From Novosphingobium percolationis (GTDB taxonomy: Bacteria > Pseudomonadota > Alphaproteobacteria > Sphingomonadales > Sphingomonadaceae): 64,000 nt of DNA. Under the pieces are notes generated by a model. It saw only the letters and a list, made by a program, of their open reading frames with translations, made no database searches and had not been told where the DNA came from. The stretch covers positions 248,001 through 312,000 of the forward strand of contig NZ_JAILYM010000002.1 in the NCBI RefSeq assembly GCF_020179425.1, in the 5' to 3' direction. Positions 54,163-63,400 of the stretch are shown here, piece by piece (positions within the stretch are counted from its first letter, which is position 1; the number at the start of each line of letters is the position of its first letter). A program made the translations under genes and the position numbers.

Positions 54163-55418
54163 GGATCGGCGAGCAGCTGTGCCAGCGCCGCATCGTCGCT
54201 GTCCACCAGCATGTCGATCCACTTGTGGAAATGGTGCAGCCCGCCCTCGTTACGGCCGAAGCGCACTTCGCGCAGCACGCCTGCTGCCAGCGCTTTCTGC
54301 TGATGCGCAGACGTCGGCAGGTCCTCCTCGCCCACGACATGGGCAAGGAAGGCGCACAGCTCGGCGATCTTGGCGCGCGTCTCCGCGTCGGGCGGGGTTT
54401 CCGACAGGTAGGTCTGCACCGTCACCGATTCGCCCACTTGCGTGCCGGGCAGCACCGTGGAGATGAACACCCCGCGCCGGCCATTGGGGTGGAAGATGTT
54501 GATCGAAACGCCGGGGAACACGATCCATTCGCCGATCATCAACGGATTGACCGGCTCATCCCCCTGCGGAAGCCGCCCGAGCGTGTAGAGATCGTCCGCC
54601 GCGTCTTCGCTGGCGGCGGCATCGCCGGGGCGCGGGGCGGGGCCGATCACGCGCTGGTGCGGCCCGTGGCGATAGTAGAACGCCCGGTTGCTGCGCTCCG
54701 GCCCGAAAGTGGCGCGGTGCAGCACGGGCAAGTGGTAGAATTCGAGATGCGCGTCGAATGCCAGCTTCCAGTTGGGGCCGGGCAACGCGCGCGTTTCCAC
54801 GAAGGTCCAGTCCGCCAGCCCGAAGCCATCGAGCAGGGCGTCGATCCCGCCCAGCAGATCGGCCGGATCGTGCGGGGTTTCGGCATCGAGGATCGCCCAG
54901 ATCAGCCCGGCGCGCTCCACCGTGGGAAAGGCCTTCAGCCCCAGCGCGGCCTTGTCCACCGCGCCGAAGTCGCTCGCGCTCGCAACGCCCACCAGCGCGC
55001 CGTCCTGCGCGAAGGTCCAGCCGTGGTAGGGGCAGGTGAAGCGCGCCGCCGTGCCGCAGCCTTGCGCCACCGCCGCGCCGCGATGGGTGCAGCTGTTGAA
55101 CAGCGCGCGCGCCGAACCGTCGCGGTGGCGCACCACCAGCACGGGGATGCCCGCCACGTCCATGGTCTTGAAATCGCCGGGCGAGGGCAGTTCGCACGAT
55201 GCCCCCAGTACCAGCGGCACGCGGCGGAAGATGCGCTGCTTCTCGGCCTCGAACCGTTCGGGACAGGTATAGGCGCTGGCGTCGAGCCGCATCACCGCGT
55301 CCTCGAGCGGGAAGGTGCCTTGCGCCCGGTGCTGCAACAGGTCGGTCGCCATGCCTTCCAGCAGGCTCCGCGCCTGCGCGCTCAGTCGGGTGTCCCTAGT
55401 CGTCGTTGCCTGCTCCAC
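54147..55418 (-). CDS. Aromatic-ring-hydroxylating-type Rieske oxygenase
   Basis: The protein has about 423 residues. The Rieske [2Fe-2S] domain has CTHRGAAVAQ (Cys, His) and CPYHGWTF (Cys, His). The mononuclear iron site is NWKLAFDAHLEFYHLPVLH, the two-His-one-carboxylate triad. The C-terminal SRPBCC fold includes VSINIFHPNG. Such enzymes hydroxylate, demethylate or cleave amines such as carnitine, choline or stachydrine. The start is uncertain: GTG at 55418 has GGAGG ten bases ahead, but 55436 is also possible. No reductase or ferredoxin gene lies next to it. It is coupled to a TetR regulator. Confidence 0.88.
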   Translation of the reverse strand: MEQATTTRDTRLSAQARSLLEGMATDLLQHRAQGTFPLEDAVMRLDASAYTCPERFEAEKQRIFRRVPLVLGASCELPSPGDFKTMDVAGIPVLVVRHRDGSARALFNSCTHRGAAVAQGCGTAARFTCPYHGWTFAQDGALVGVASASDFGAVDKAALGLKAFPTVERAGLIWAILDAETPHDPADLLGGIDALLDGFGLADWTFVETRALPGPNWKLAFDAHLEFYHLPVLHRATFGPERSNRAFYYRHGPHQRVIGPAPRPGDAAASEDAADDLYTLGRLPQGDEPVNPLMIGEWIVFPGVSINIFHPNGRRGVFISTVLPGTQVGESVTVQTYLSETPPDAETRAKIAELCAFLAHVVGEEDLPTSAHQQKALAAGVLREVRFGRNEGGLHHFHKWIDMLVDSDDAALAQLLADPCRPM

Positions 55419-55500
55419 GATCCTGTCGTCCTCCACGTCCTCTCCCACGCGGAAATACCAGTCCCGCCCACGTGATGCAACACGTGTTTCATGACGATGC

Positions 55501-56913
55501 TCAGGCCGGGCGCAGCCCCAGCCAATGCGCCACTGGCGCAATGCGGCGCAGCACCAGATGTTCGAGCACGGCCACGCCCGCCAGCGAGATCGCGAGCATC
55601 GGCAGCAACAGCGCCAGCACCGCCACGATCACGGCCACTCCGCCGATGCGCGCAGGCACCTGCGGCAGCGGCGGTGCGCCCAGCGTGTCCTCATCCTTGC
55701 GCCGTCGCCACATCACGAAGCCGCTAACCGCCAGCATGACCAGCATCAGCGCCGTCGCCAGCCCGATCAGCTGGTTGATCCAGCCGAACAGCGCGCCTTC
55801 GTGCCAGGCCACGCCATAGCCGACCACGCGGTCGATCGGATGCTTGTCGGCAAAGGTCTCGCGCCCCGTCTCGCGCCCGGTCCGCGCGTCGAAATGCACC
55901 GTCACCCCCAGCGGCCGGTTCTGCGTGTCCGAACGCACGGTCCAGTCGCTGCGCGGCGGAGCGCCGAACGCCTGCGGCGCGCCCGGCGGCACCACCACGA
56001 CGGGGAAGGGCAGGTGCTGCGCCTTTGCTTCGGCGACGATCTCGGCAAGGCCCGGCCCCTGTGCCCCGCCGTGGTGCGCGTGCGCCATCGGCATCGCCAT
56101 GGGCATGGCGCCCGCGCTTTCGGCGGCCAGCATCGCGGCATGATCGTGCCCGCCATGGTCCGCACCCGCGATCATCGGCGGCGGGGCCTTGCCGCCCACG
56201 GTCCACGCCTGCTGCCCTTTCACCAGCCCCAGTTCCACCCGCACCGCGCGAAAGGCAGAGCCCCACACGTCCGCCCAGGGCAGCCCCGTCACCAGCAGCA
56301 CCAGCGCCAGCCCCGAAACCCAGAACCCCGTGACCGCGTGCAGGTCGCGCCACATCAGCCGCCCCCCGCCGCCCAGCCGAGGCCAGACCACGCCCGCCAG
56401 CCGCACCCCGCGCGGCCACCACAGGTACAGCCCGCTCACGATCAGCACGATCGCCCAGCTGGCCGCCAGTTCGACCAGCCAGCTGCCCTTGCGCCCCAGC
56501 AGCAGCTGCCCGTGAACCCTGTGCGCGATTTCCGAAATCCGCGTCTCGCTGCCCAGCGAGCCCAGCACCGCGCCGCGCGGCGAGACGAACACGTCGCGCA
56601 TCCCCACCTTGCCCGGCAGCGCAAGGTGGATCAGCGCGGCATCGCCCTCGCGCGCGGGCAGGCGATAATAGTGCAGCGTCGCGCCGGGGAAGGCGGCCAG
56701 CGCCGCCTCCACCTGCACTTGCGGGGATACGCTGCCGCTATCGGCCATGCCGGTAAAGGCGCGTTCCTCCCATGCGTCGATCTGCGGCTTGAACAGGTAG
56801 ACCGCACCCGTGCAGGCGAGCAGCACCACCAGCGGGATCACCAGCAGCCCGGCATAGAAATGCCAGCGCCAGATCGTGCGATAGAGCGCGGCGCGCTGCA
56901 CCTGTGCGGTCAT
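55501..56913 (-). CDS. PepSY-associated membrane protein with Met/His-rich loop
   Basis: The protein has 470 residues and about four membrane helices (about 17-40, 145-165, 195-215, 355-380, plus a C-terminal hydrophobic pair). It belongs to the PepSY_TM/PiuB family of inner-membrane proteins linked to TonB receptors and metal reduction. A loop of about 25 residues at about 255-280 is rich in Met and His (GGHDHAAM, AMPMAMPMAHAHHGG), a likely Cu or Fe binding patch. It ends the DUF2946-TonB-PepSY operon, 16 bp after the receptor gene. The role is inferred as metal reduction or import. Confidence 0.85.
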   Translation of the reverse strand: MTAQVQRAALYRTIWRWHFYAGLLVIPLVVLLACTGAVYLFKPQIDAWEERAFTGMADSGSVSPQVQVEAALAAFPGATLHYYRLPAREGDAALIHLALPGKVGMRDVFVSPRGAVLGSLGSETRISEIAHRVHGQLLLGRKGSWLVELAASWAIVLIVSGLYLWWPRGVRLAGVVWPRLGGGGRLMWRDLHAVTGFWVSGLALVLLVTGLPWADVWGSAFRAVRVELGLVKGQQAWTVGGKAPPPMIAGADHGGHDHAAMLAAESAGAMPMAMPMAHAHHGGAQGPGLAEIVAEAKAQHLPFPVVVVPPGAPQAFGAPPRSDWTVRSDTQNRPLGVTVHFDARTGRETGRETFADKHPIDRVVGYGVAWHEGALFGWINQLIGLATALMLVMLAVSGFVMWRRRKDEDTLGAPPLPQVPARIGGVAVIVAVLALLLPMLAISLAGVAVLEHLVLRRIAPVAHWLGLRPA

Positions 56914-56929
56914 GTCCCGTCCCCTTCTG

Positions 56930-58906
56930 TCAGAACCGCGCGCGCAGCCCGGCGTAGACCGCCCGCCGCTCGACCGGGTAGTAGATGGCCGAAGCCCCGC
57001 TGGCCGTGATCGTCGCGGCCACGTCGCCGATGGCCTTGCGGTCGGCGAGGTTGCGCACATCGAGGAACAGGTCGAGCCCGTCACGCAGCGTGGCCCCGGC
57101 GCTCACCCCGACCAGCACATAGCCCCGCGTGCGCGTGGTGTTGGCATAGTCGGCAAAGCCACCTTGCGGCACCCATTCGACATTGGGCGCCACGTGCAGG
57201 CCCTCGTCGCCGAAGCGCACTTCGCTGCGCACGACATGGCGCGGCACCACGGGCAGGCGGTTGTCGCCGTACTGCGCGTCCTTGCGGAAGCGGAAGTCCG
57301 ACCACTGCCACACTTCGCGCAGGCGCAGCCAGTCGGCAGCTTGCCACGAAAGCCCCGCCTCGATCCCCTGATGCAGCGTGCGGCCCGCATTGAAGGTGCT
57401 CGCCGGGATGTCCGCGCGCACCGTATACTGCAGCATCTCGCCCTTCAGCGTGGCGCGATAATACGTCACGTCCCACGCCAGCTTGCCCACGGCCCCACGC
57501 GTGCCCACTTCCGCGGTCCACGCCTTCTGCGGCTTCACGGCCACGAAATCTGCCTTCTGCGCCAGTTCCACGAAGGTCGGGAATTCGACCGAGCGGTTGA
57601 AATTGGCATAGACGTCCACGCCCGCCACCGGCTGCCACAGCACCCCCAGCTTGGGGCTGAACGCCCGGAACGAGGCACGGCCCCTGACGGCGCTGGGCAG
57701 GGTGCGATCCTGTTCGCGCCAGCCATCGGCCCAGATCCCGCCGCCGATCAGCGACAGACCCGCCGTCGGCGTCACGCGCACTTCGCCATAGAGGCTGGCC
57801 GTGCGCGCGCGCTGGCGCGCTTCGAAGATCTGGGCCCCGCGATGCCCGCTGACGTTGACGAACTGGCGGGCCTGTGTCGTGCCCCAGCGGATCTCGCCGC
57901 CCAGCGTCGCCGAAACCAGATCCCCCCGCCATTCGCTCCGCACGAAGGCGCCCTTGTCGTCGCTCTTCTGGTCGATCACGACATAGATCGGGTGGAACAG
58001 CTCCTTGTGGTTATAGAACGCGCCCGCCTCGATCGTCGCCGCGCCCAGATCCAGCGTGGTGCGGTTCTGCAAGCGCAGCGAGGTGATGTCGCGCGCCTGA
58101 TCGCCCAGCAGGTTGCCCTTTTCGGGCGTCGCCAGCGCATCACCCATGGTCAGCGCGCCCGGCAGCTTCTGGTGGATGTCGTTGACGCTGGCGTAAAAGC
58201 GCGTGGTCAGCCCTTCGGCCAGCGTAGCCCCCACGTTGCCGTTGAAGCGCAGCGAATGGCGCCTGGCATGGTCGCGGTCGCCGTCGTGGCTGTCCGCCGA
58301 AACGCCCGCCCACGCATTCAGGCTTTCATCGCCGAACCCGCCTGAAACAAGGCCCCGGATCATGGCGAAAGATCCCCCGTCGATCCGCGCGAACACCCCG
58401 TGGGCGGTGTCGCCGTGCGGCGTCACCCCATTGATCGCGCCACCCAGCGTGCCCGACCCGAAGCGCAGGGCATTGCCGCCACGATAGACCTCCAGATGGT
58501 CGAGGAAGATCGGCTCCAGTTCCTGAAAGTCGCCGTTGTCGTCCGACAGGTTGATCGGCACGCCATCCTGCAACAGCGTCAACCCGCGCATATGAAAGCT
58601 GCGCGAAAGGCCCGATCCGCGGATCGAGATGCGCACTTCCTGCCCGAAGCGCGGCTGGGTGTAGACGCCGGGCGAAAACGCCAGCGTGTCGCGCAGCGAC
58701 ACCACCGTCCTGTCGGCATAGTCGGCATAGGGCACCACATCGACGCCGCCCGGGGTTGCCTTCACCTGTTCTTCGGCAAGCTCTGCCTGCCCCTTGCCCA
58801 CGACGATGATCGCCCGGCGGGCATCGCCCTCATCGGGCGCCTGCTGCGCGTGAACGGCAAAGGGAACCATGCTCGCCAGCGCGAGCGCAAAACGCGAAAT
58901 CTTCAT
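56930..58906 (-). CDS. TonB-dependent outer-membrane receptor
   Basis: The protein has 658 residues. The signal peptide (about 1-22, ending VHAQ) is followed by a TonB box-like start (RRAIIVVG), a plug with RISIRGSGLSRSFHMRGLTLLQDG and LEVYRGGNALRFGSGTLGGAIN, and a 22-strand barrel ending in AVYAGLRARF with terminal Phe. It resembles the FecA/NosA-like receptors. With the Met/His-rich PepSY partner, copper or an iron chelate is the likely cargo. The operon starts at the DUF2946 gene. Confidence 0.93.
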   Translation of the reverse strand: MKISRFALALASMVPFAVHAQQAPDEGDARRAIIVVGKGQAELAEEQVKATPGGVDVVPYADYADRTVVSLRDTLAFSPGVYTQPRFGQEVRISIRGSGLSRSFHMRGLTLLQDGVPINLSDDNGDFQELEPIFLDHLEVYRGGNALRFGSGTLGGAINGVTPHGDTAHGVFARIDGGSFAMIRGLVSGGFGDESLNAWAGVSADSHDGDRDHARRHSLRFNGNVGATLAEGLTTRFYASVNDIHQKLPGALTMGDALATPEKGNLLGDQARDITSLRLQNRTTLDLGAATIEAGAFYNHKELFHPIYVVIDQKSDDKGAFVRSEWRGDLVSATLGGEIRWGTTQARQFVNVSGHRGAQIFEARQRARTASLYGEVRVTPTAGLSLIGGGIWADGWREQDRTLPSAVRGRASFRAFSPKLGVLWQPVAGVDVYANFNRSVEFPTFVELAQKADFVAVKPQKAWTAEVGTRGAVGKLAWDVTYYRATLKGEMLQYTVRADIPASTFNAGRTLHQGIEAGLSWQAADWLRLREVWQWSDFRFRKDAQYGDNRLPVVPRHVVRSEVRFGDEGLHVAPNVEWVPQGGFADYANTTRTRGYVLVGVSAGATLRDGLDLFLDVRNLADRKAIGDVAATITASGASAIYYPVERRAVYAGLRARF

Positions 58907-58986
58907 GAAAAAGCCAGTCCTGAAATGCGTGGCATGGACCGCGCGTAAGCACGCGATCATTGCGTCAGTTCAGCCGCAAGCGCGGC

Positions 58987-59385
58987 TCAGGACAGGGCAG
59001 GGGGGCCGCAGGGCGGCGGCAGGACACGCGGCGCGCGCCGCAGCGCGGGCAGGGCGACAGGGCCGAAGCCCAGCGCGACAAGGAACGCGATGGCGGCGGC
59101 CAGCAGCACCGGATCGGCCCCGCCCAGCGCCGCCATGCCAAGGCCCGCAAAGGCGCAATGCTCGTTGGCTTTCGCCTGCGGCGGCGCGCTTTGCTTGGCG
59201 ACCTTGATCGTCAGGGGGGCGTGCAATCCGGTCGCATCGGCGCAGACCAGCACGGTAAAGCTCGATGTCGCGGTGCTGCCGGGCATGAACCCGGCGGGGA
59301 TCAGCGCGCGCATCGCAAGCGCCAGCGCGACCAGCGCCATGGCCAGCCGCGACTTACGCAAAAGGATGCTCCGCAAACCCCTCAT
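58987..59385 (-). CDS. DUF2946-like small membrane protein
   Basis: The protein has 132 residues with two predicted helices (about 14-32 and 93-113). RALIPAGFMP, LVCADATGLH and CAFAGLG are the hallmarks of the DUF2946-type family, found before TonB receptors of metal-uptake loci in proteobacteria. Two Cys and an extracytoplasmic His could bind a metal. It begins the operon, 80 bp before the receptor gene. No good ribosome binding site is visible. The function is unknown. Confidence 0.8.
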   Translation of the reverse strand: MRGLRSILLRKSRLAMALVALALAMRALIPAGFMPGSTATSSFTVLVCADATGLHAPLTIKVAKQSAPPQAKANEHCAFAGLGMAALGGADPVLLAAAIAFLVALGFGPVALPALRRAPRVLPPPCGPPALS

Positions 59386-59481
59386 GGCCCGCGCCGTTAC
59401 GCCCGAAGCGTGCTGCTGTCACCCGGCTTAGTGTTAACCCCCTACGAAAGGCGAGGGCGCTTTTCCCCACCGCCCCAACCC

Positions 59482-59503
59482 GTCATTCCCGCGAATGCGG
59501 GAA
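59482..59503. repeat. REP-like GTCATTCCCGCGAATGCGGGAA element
   Basis: TTCCCGC and GCGGGAA pair around GAAT, preceded by GTCA. This is a palindrome seen widely as a dispersed repeat in proteobacterial genomes. It lies in the spacer between the DUF2946 operon and the LysR gene, about 100 bp from the second repeat family. I see one copy in the window. Confidence 0.65.
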
Positions 59504-59574
59504 CCCCGCCGCTAGAAACACCGCGCACCGTCGTCAGCGATCCCCGCCATCACAGTCATGACGATGCCGATGAA

Positions 59575-59612
59575 CAGGGTGCAGGGATGGTAAATCCCTG
59601 CAATTCCTTCTT
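59575..59612 (+). repeat. Dispersed palindromic repeat, copy 2
   Basis: ACAGGGT, then GCAGGGAT-GGTAA-ATCCCTGC, then AATTCCTTCTT, matching copy 1 (14151-14190) at about nine of ten positions but in opposite orientation. It ends at the last base of the LysR stop codon, so it may serve as the 3' boundary of that gene. Confidence 0.75.
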
Positions 59613-60544
59613 CATGCCTCCGCCAAATCGTTCCGCGCCTCCCCCAGCATCCACGCCTTGAACCGCATGAACTCCGGATCGCGCGCCTTGTGCGGCGGGT
59701 GGACGAGGAAATAATCGCGTCCGCCTTCCAGCGGCAGGTCGAAGGGCACTTCCAGCAATCCCGCCGCCAGTTCGGCTTTGACCAGAAAGCGCGGCAACAG
59801 CGCCGCGCCGCCTCCTGCTGCGGCGGCCTGCGCCAGCATCAGGAATTGCGAGAAGCGCTGGCGCGGCGGTCCGCCGGGCAGGTCGATCCCGGCCTGTGCG
59901 AACCAGCGGCCCCAGGCCTGCGGCTGTGCCGACAGCGCCAGCAGCGGCGCGCGCAACAGGTCCTGCGGGGTTTCGATGTCCAGCCGGTCGGCCAGCGCGG
60001 GCGCGATCACCGGCACCATCACCTCGCCGAACAGCCGTTCGTGGACCAGTGGCTGGCCGCCCGCGCCCGGCGGCCAGTCAGGCGGGCCGACGTGGATCGC
60101 GGCGTCGAAATCCTCGGTGGCGAAGTCGAACAGGTCGGTGCGCGCGATCACGCTGACCATCAGGTCGGGGTGGACGGCGGACAGCATTGGCAGGCGCGGG
60201 GCCAGCCAGCGCATGGCAAAGCCGGGCAGGCTGGCCAGCGTCACCCCGCGCCCCTGCGGCGACACCAGCCGCCGCGTCGCCGACCGGATCAGGCCGAGCG
60301 CCGGGCCGATCTCGCCAAGGTAGGCTTGTCCGGCGCGATTGAGCGCCACGCGCCGCCCGTGGCGTTCGAACAGCGGTGTGCCCAGCCAGTCCTCCAGGTG
60401 CGCGATCTGGCGGCTGACCCCGCTCTGGGTCAGGCCCAGCAGCTCGGCCGCGCGGCTGAACGTGCCTTCGCGCGCGGCGGCCTCGAAGCAGCGCAGCATC
60501 GACAGCGGCGGCAGCAGGCGCGGATCTTCGTCCTTCATAACCAT
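59612..60544 (-). CDS. LysR-family transcriptional regulator (GcvA-like)
   Basis: The protein has 310 residues. The N-terminal winged helix is typical (LRCFEAAAREGTFSRAAELLGLTQSGVSRQI, about 17-47), and the effector domain has VSVIARTDLFDFATEDFDAAIHVG, the GcvA-type pattern. It is divergent from astD, 88 bp away, and is the likely activator of arginine catabolism, with N-succinyl-arginine, arginine or a related metabolite as candidate effector. The start MVMKDED is used; Met3 is an alternative. Confidence 0.9.
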   Translation of the reverse strand: MVMKDEDPRLLPPLSMLRCFEAAAREGTFSRAAELLGLTQSGVSRQIAHLEDWLGTPLFERHGRRVALNRAGQAYLGEIGPALGLIRSATRRLVSPQGRGVTLASLPGFAMRWLAPRLPMLSAVHPDLMVSVIARTDLFDFATEDFDAAIHVGPPDWPPGAGGQPLVHERLFGEVMVPVIAPALADRLDIETPQDLLRAPLLALSAQPQAWGRWFAQAGIDLPGGPPRQRFSQFLMLAQAAAAGGGAALLPRFLVKAELAAGLLEVPFDLPLEGGRDYFLVHPPHKARDPEFMRFKAWMLGEARNDLAEA

Positions 60545-60600
60545 TGGTCATGTATAAGGCCCAAGTTTAGGCTTAGGAAACCCCCGACGCGCCTGTACAT

Positions 60601-60622
60601 TGTCAACGAACCGCTTTTGACA
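60601..60622. promoter_or_regulatory. Inverted repeat before astD
   Basis: TGTCAA-N10-TTGACA is a perfect 6-bp inverted repeat, its second arm a -35-like hexamer on the plus strand and its first arm one on the minus strand. It lies ten bases before the astD ATG, in the astD/LysR divergent gap, and is a candidate LysR-type operator or a leader hairpin. Confidence 0.35.
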
Positions 60623-60632
60623 GGCCTTTGAT

Positions 60633-62048
60633 ATGACCATCCTCACCTCCACCTGTCCCGCCACCGGCGCGCTGCTCTGGGAAGGGAAGGCCGCCGATCC
60701 CGCCACCGTCGCCGCCACCGTCGCCCGCGCCCGCGCCGCGCTGCCCGGCTGGTCGCGCACGCCGCTGGAGGAGCGGGTGGCGCTCGCCCGCGCCTATGCC
60801 GCACGGCTGAAGGACAAGGCCGAGGATCTCGCCCGCACGATCGCGCAGGAGACGGGCAAGCCGCTGTGGGAGACGCAGGCGGAAGTCGGCTCGATGGTCG
60901 GCAAGGTCGAACTGTCGATCCGCGCCCAGGCCGAGCGCGCCGGCATCCGCACTGATCCCGCTGCGTTCGGCGCGGCGGTGCTGCGCCATAAGCCGCACGG
61001 TGTGATGGCGGTGCTCGGGCCCTACAACTTCCCCGGCCACCTGCCCAACGGCCACATCGTCCCCGCCTTGCTCGCGGGCAACACCGTGGTGTTCAAGCCG
61101 AGCGAGGAAACCCCGCTGACGGGCGAGGCGATGGTCGCGCTGTGGCGCGACGCGGGGCTTCCTCCGCACGTGCTGCAGGTGGTGCAGGGCGCGCGCGAGA
61201 CCGGAGCGGCGCTGGTCGATGCCGATATCGACGGACTGCTGTTCACCGGCAGCGCCACCACCGGCACCGCGCTGCGCCGCGCGCTGGTCGATCGCCCCCA
61301 CGTGATCCTCGCGCTCGAGCTGGGCGGCAACAACCCGCTGATCGCATGGGACGGCGCGCCCGAAACGGTTGCCTCGATCGTGGCGGCCTCGGCCTTTGCC
61401 ACCACCGGCCAGCGCTGTTCCTGCGCGCGCCGCCTGATCGTGCCGACCGGCGCTGTGGGCGACGCCATGGTCGATGCCGTCGCCGCGCTGGCGGGTCGCA
61501 TGACCATCGGCGCGTGGGACGAAGACCCGCAGCCCACGCTCGGCAGCCTGATCTCGGCCCGCGCCGCAGAGACGGCGCACCGCGCCTATGCTGCGCTGGT
61601 CGCAGGCGGCGCGAAGGTGATCCGCCCGCTGACGGGCGTCGCTGGCCGCTCCGCCGCCTTCGTCACGCCAGCGATGCTCGACGTGACCGGCCTCGACGTG
61701 CCCGACGCCGAGATCTTCGCGCCCGTGCTGCAAGTCCGCCGCGCCCGCGATTGGGACGAGGCCATCGCGCTCGCCAACGCCACCGCCTTCGGCCTTGCGG
61801 GCGGGGTGGTTTCGCAAGACCCGGCGAAGTGGGACGACTTCCTCGCCCGCAGCCGCGCAGGCGTGGTCAACTGGAACCGCCCGACCACGGGCGCGAGCGG
61901 CGCGATGCCGTTTGGCGGGCTGGGTTCCTCGGGCAACCACCGCCCCAGCGCCTATTACGCGGCGGACTACTGCGCCTATCCCGTTGCCTCGTTCGAAAGC
62001 CCGGCGCTGGCTGATCTGACCGCCGATCTCGTCGGCCTGAAGGACTGA
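60633..62048 (+). CDS. astD: Succinylglutamic semialdehyde dehydrogenase
   Basis: Fourth step of the arginine succinyltransferase pathway: oxidises N-succinylglutamate semialdehyde to N-succinylglutamate with NAD. The protein has 471 residues, an aldehyde dehydrogenase. GPYNFPGHLPNGHIVPALLAGN and FKPSEETPLTGE match AstD. The catalytic Cys is in TTGQRCSCARR and the general base Glu is in LELGGNNP. It is followed by astB four bases later. No astA or astC is in the window. Confidence 0.95.
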   Translation: MTILTSTCPATGALLWEGKAADPATVAATVARARAALPGWSRTPLEERVALARAYAARLKDKAEDLARTIAQETGKPLWETQAEVGSMVGKVELSIRAQAERAGIRTDPAAFGAAVLRHKPHGVMAVLGPYNFPGHLPNGHIVPALLAGNTVVFKPSEETPLTGEAMVALWRDAGLPPHVLQVVQGARETGAALVDADIDGLLFTGSATTGTALRRALVDRPHVILALELGGNNPLIAWDGAPETVASIVAASAFATTGQRCSCARRLIVPTGAVGDAMVDAVAALAGRMTIGAWDEDPQPTLGSLISARAAETAHRAYAALVAGGAKVIRPLTGVAGRSAAFVTPAMLDVTGLDVPDAEIFAPVLQVRRARDWDEAIALANATAFGLAGGVVSQDPAKWDDFLARSRAGVVNWNRPTTGASGAMPFGGLGSSGNHRPSAYYAADYCAYPVASFESPALADLTADLVGLKD

Positions 62049-62052
62049 TCCG

Positions 62053-63342
62053 ATGCGCGAGGTCAACTTCGACGGGCTGATCGGCCCCAGCCACAACTAC
62101 GCCGGGCTCTCGCTGGGCAATCTCGCCTCGGCGCGCAACGCGGGCGGCGTTTCCTCCCCGCGCGCCGCCGCCTTGCAAGGCCTCGCCAAGATGCGCCGCG
62201 TCATGGATCTCGGCTTGTCGCAGGGCTTCCTGCTGCCCCACGCGCGCCCTGATGCCGACTGGCTGCGCACGCTGGGCTTTGCGGGCAGCGACGATGAAGT
62301 GTGCGAGGCCGCGTGGAACAGCGAGCCCGCGTTGCTGCGCAATGCCATGTCGGCCAGCGCGATGTGGACTGCCAACGCAGGGACCGTCAGCCCCGCGCCC
62401 GATTGCGCCGATGGCCGCTGCCACATCTCGGTCGCCAATCTTTCGACCATGCTGCATCGCTCGCTGGAAGCGCCGCAGACGCTGCGCCAGTTGCAGCTCG
62501 CCTTTGCCGACACGCGCCACTTTGCGATCCACGGCCCGGTGCCGTCGGGCCTTGGCGACGAAGGCGCGGCCAACTTCATGCGTCTGGCCAGTGCCCATGG
62601 CGAACCCGGCCTCGAAGTGCTGGTCTATGGCGAGCAGGGTCGGGCGGAGTTTCCTGCGCGCCAGCACAAGGCCGCCAGCGCTGCCGTCGTCCGCCGCCAC
62701 GGCCTTGATCCGGCGCGCACGCTGCTGGTCTGCCAGAGCGATGCGGCGATTGCCGCGGGCGCGTTCCACAACGATGTCGTCGCTGTCGCCAACGAGACCG
62801 TGCTGTTCACGCACGAACTGGCCTTCGAGGACCGTGCGGGCACCCATGCTGCGATCCGCGCTGCCTTGCCGCAGGTCGAGATCATCGAGGCCCCTGCCAG
62901 CCGCATCAGCCTCGACGCCGCGATCCGGTCGTACCTGTTCAACTCGCAGCTCGTCAGCCTGCCGGAAGGCGGCATGGCGCTGGTCCTGCCGGGCGAGGTG
63001 CGTGAGGTGGTCGAGGTCTGGGACTGGTTGCAGGAACTGGTCGCCAGCAATGGCCCGATCCGGCGGCTGGAAGTGGTCGAAGTGCGCGAATCGATGCGCA
63101 ACGGCGGCGGCCCCGCCTGCCTGCGCCTGCGCGTGGCGGTGAGCGACGAGGCCTTTGCCGCGATCGACCCGCGCTTCCTGCTTGATGCCGCGAAGGCCGA
63201 ACGCATGGCGCAGGTGATCGAGGCGCATTGGCCCGAACGGATCGCGCCCGAGGATCTCGGCCATCCGGCGCTGTGGCGGCAATGCCGCACCGCGCGTGCC
63301 GCGCTGCTCGAAACGCTGGGGTTCGCCAGCGGCGAACTGTGA
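62053..63342 (+). CDS. astB: N-succinylarginine dihydrolase
   Basis: Hydrolyses N-succinylarginine to N-succinylornithine, CO2 and ammonia. The protein has 429 residues, near normal length. The start [20 protein letters not shown] is diagnostic. The catalytic Cys is in [13 protein letters not shown], the His in [13 protein letters not shown], and [11 protein letters not shown] and [11 protein letters not shown] are further hallmarks. It belongs to the astD-astB operon and is followed by glpK 58 bp later. Confidence 0.96.
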   Translation: MREVNFDGLIGPSHNYAGLSLGNLASARNAGGVSSPRAAALQGLAKMRRVMDLGLSQGFLLPHARPDADWLRTLGFAGSDDEVCEAAWNSEPALLRNAMSASAMWTANAGTVSPAPDCADGRCHISVANLSTMLHRSLEAPQTLRQLQLAFADTRHFAIHGPVPSGLGDEGAANFMRLASAHGEPGLEVLVYGEQGRAEFPARQHKAASAAVVRRHGLDPARTLLVCQSDAAIAAGAFHNDVVAVANETVLFTHELAFEDRAGTHAAIRAALPQVEIIEAPASRISLDAAIRSYLFNSQLVSLPEGGMALVLPGEVREVVEVWDWLQELVASNGPIRRLEVVEVRESMRNGGGPACLRLRVAVSDEAFAAIDPRFLLDAAKAERMAQVIEAHWPERIAPEDLGHPALWRQCRTARAALLETLGFASGEL

Positions 63343-63400
63343 TCTTGCGCGCGTCGCATCGCCGGTGTCATCTGCGCCGATAACAGCGGCGGAGAGGCAA

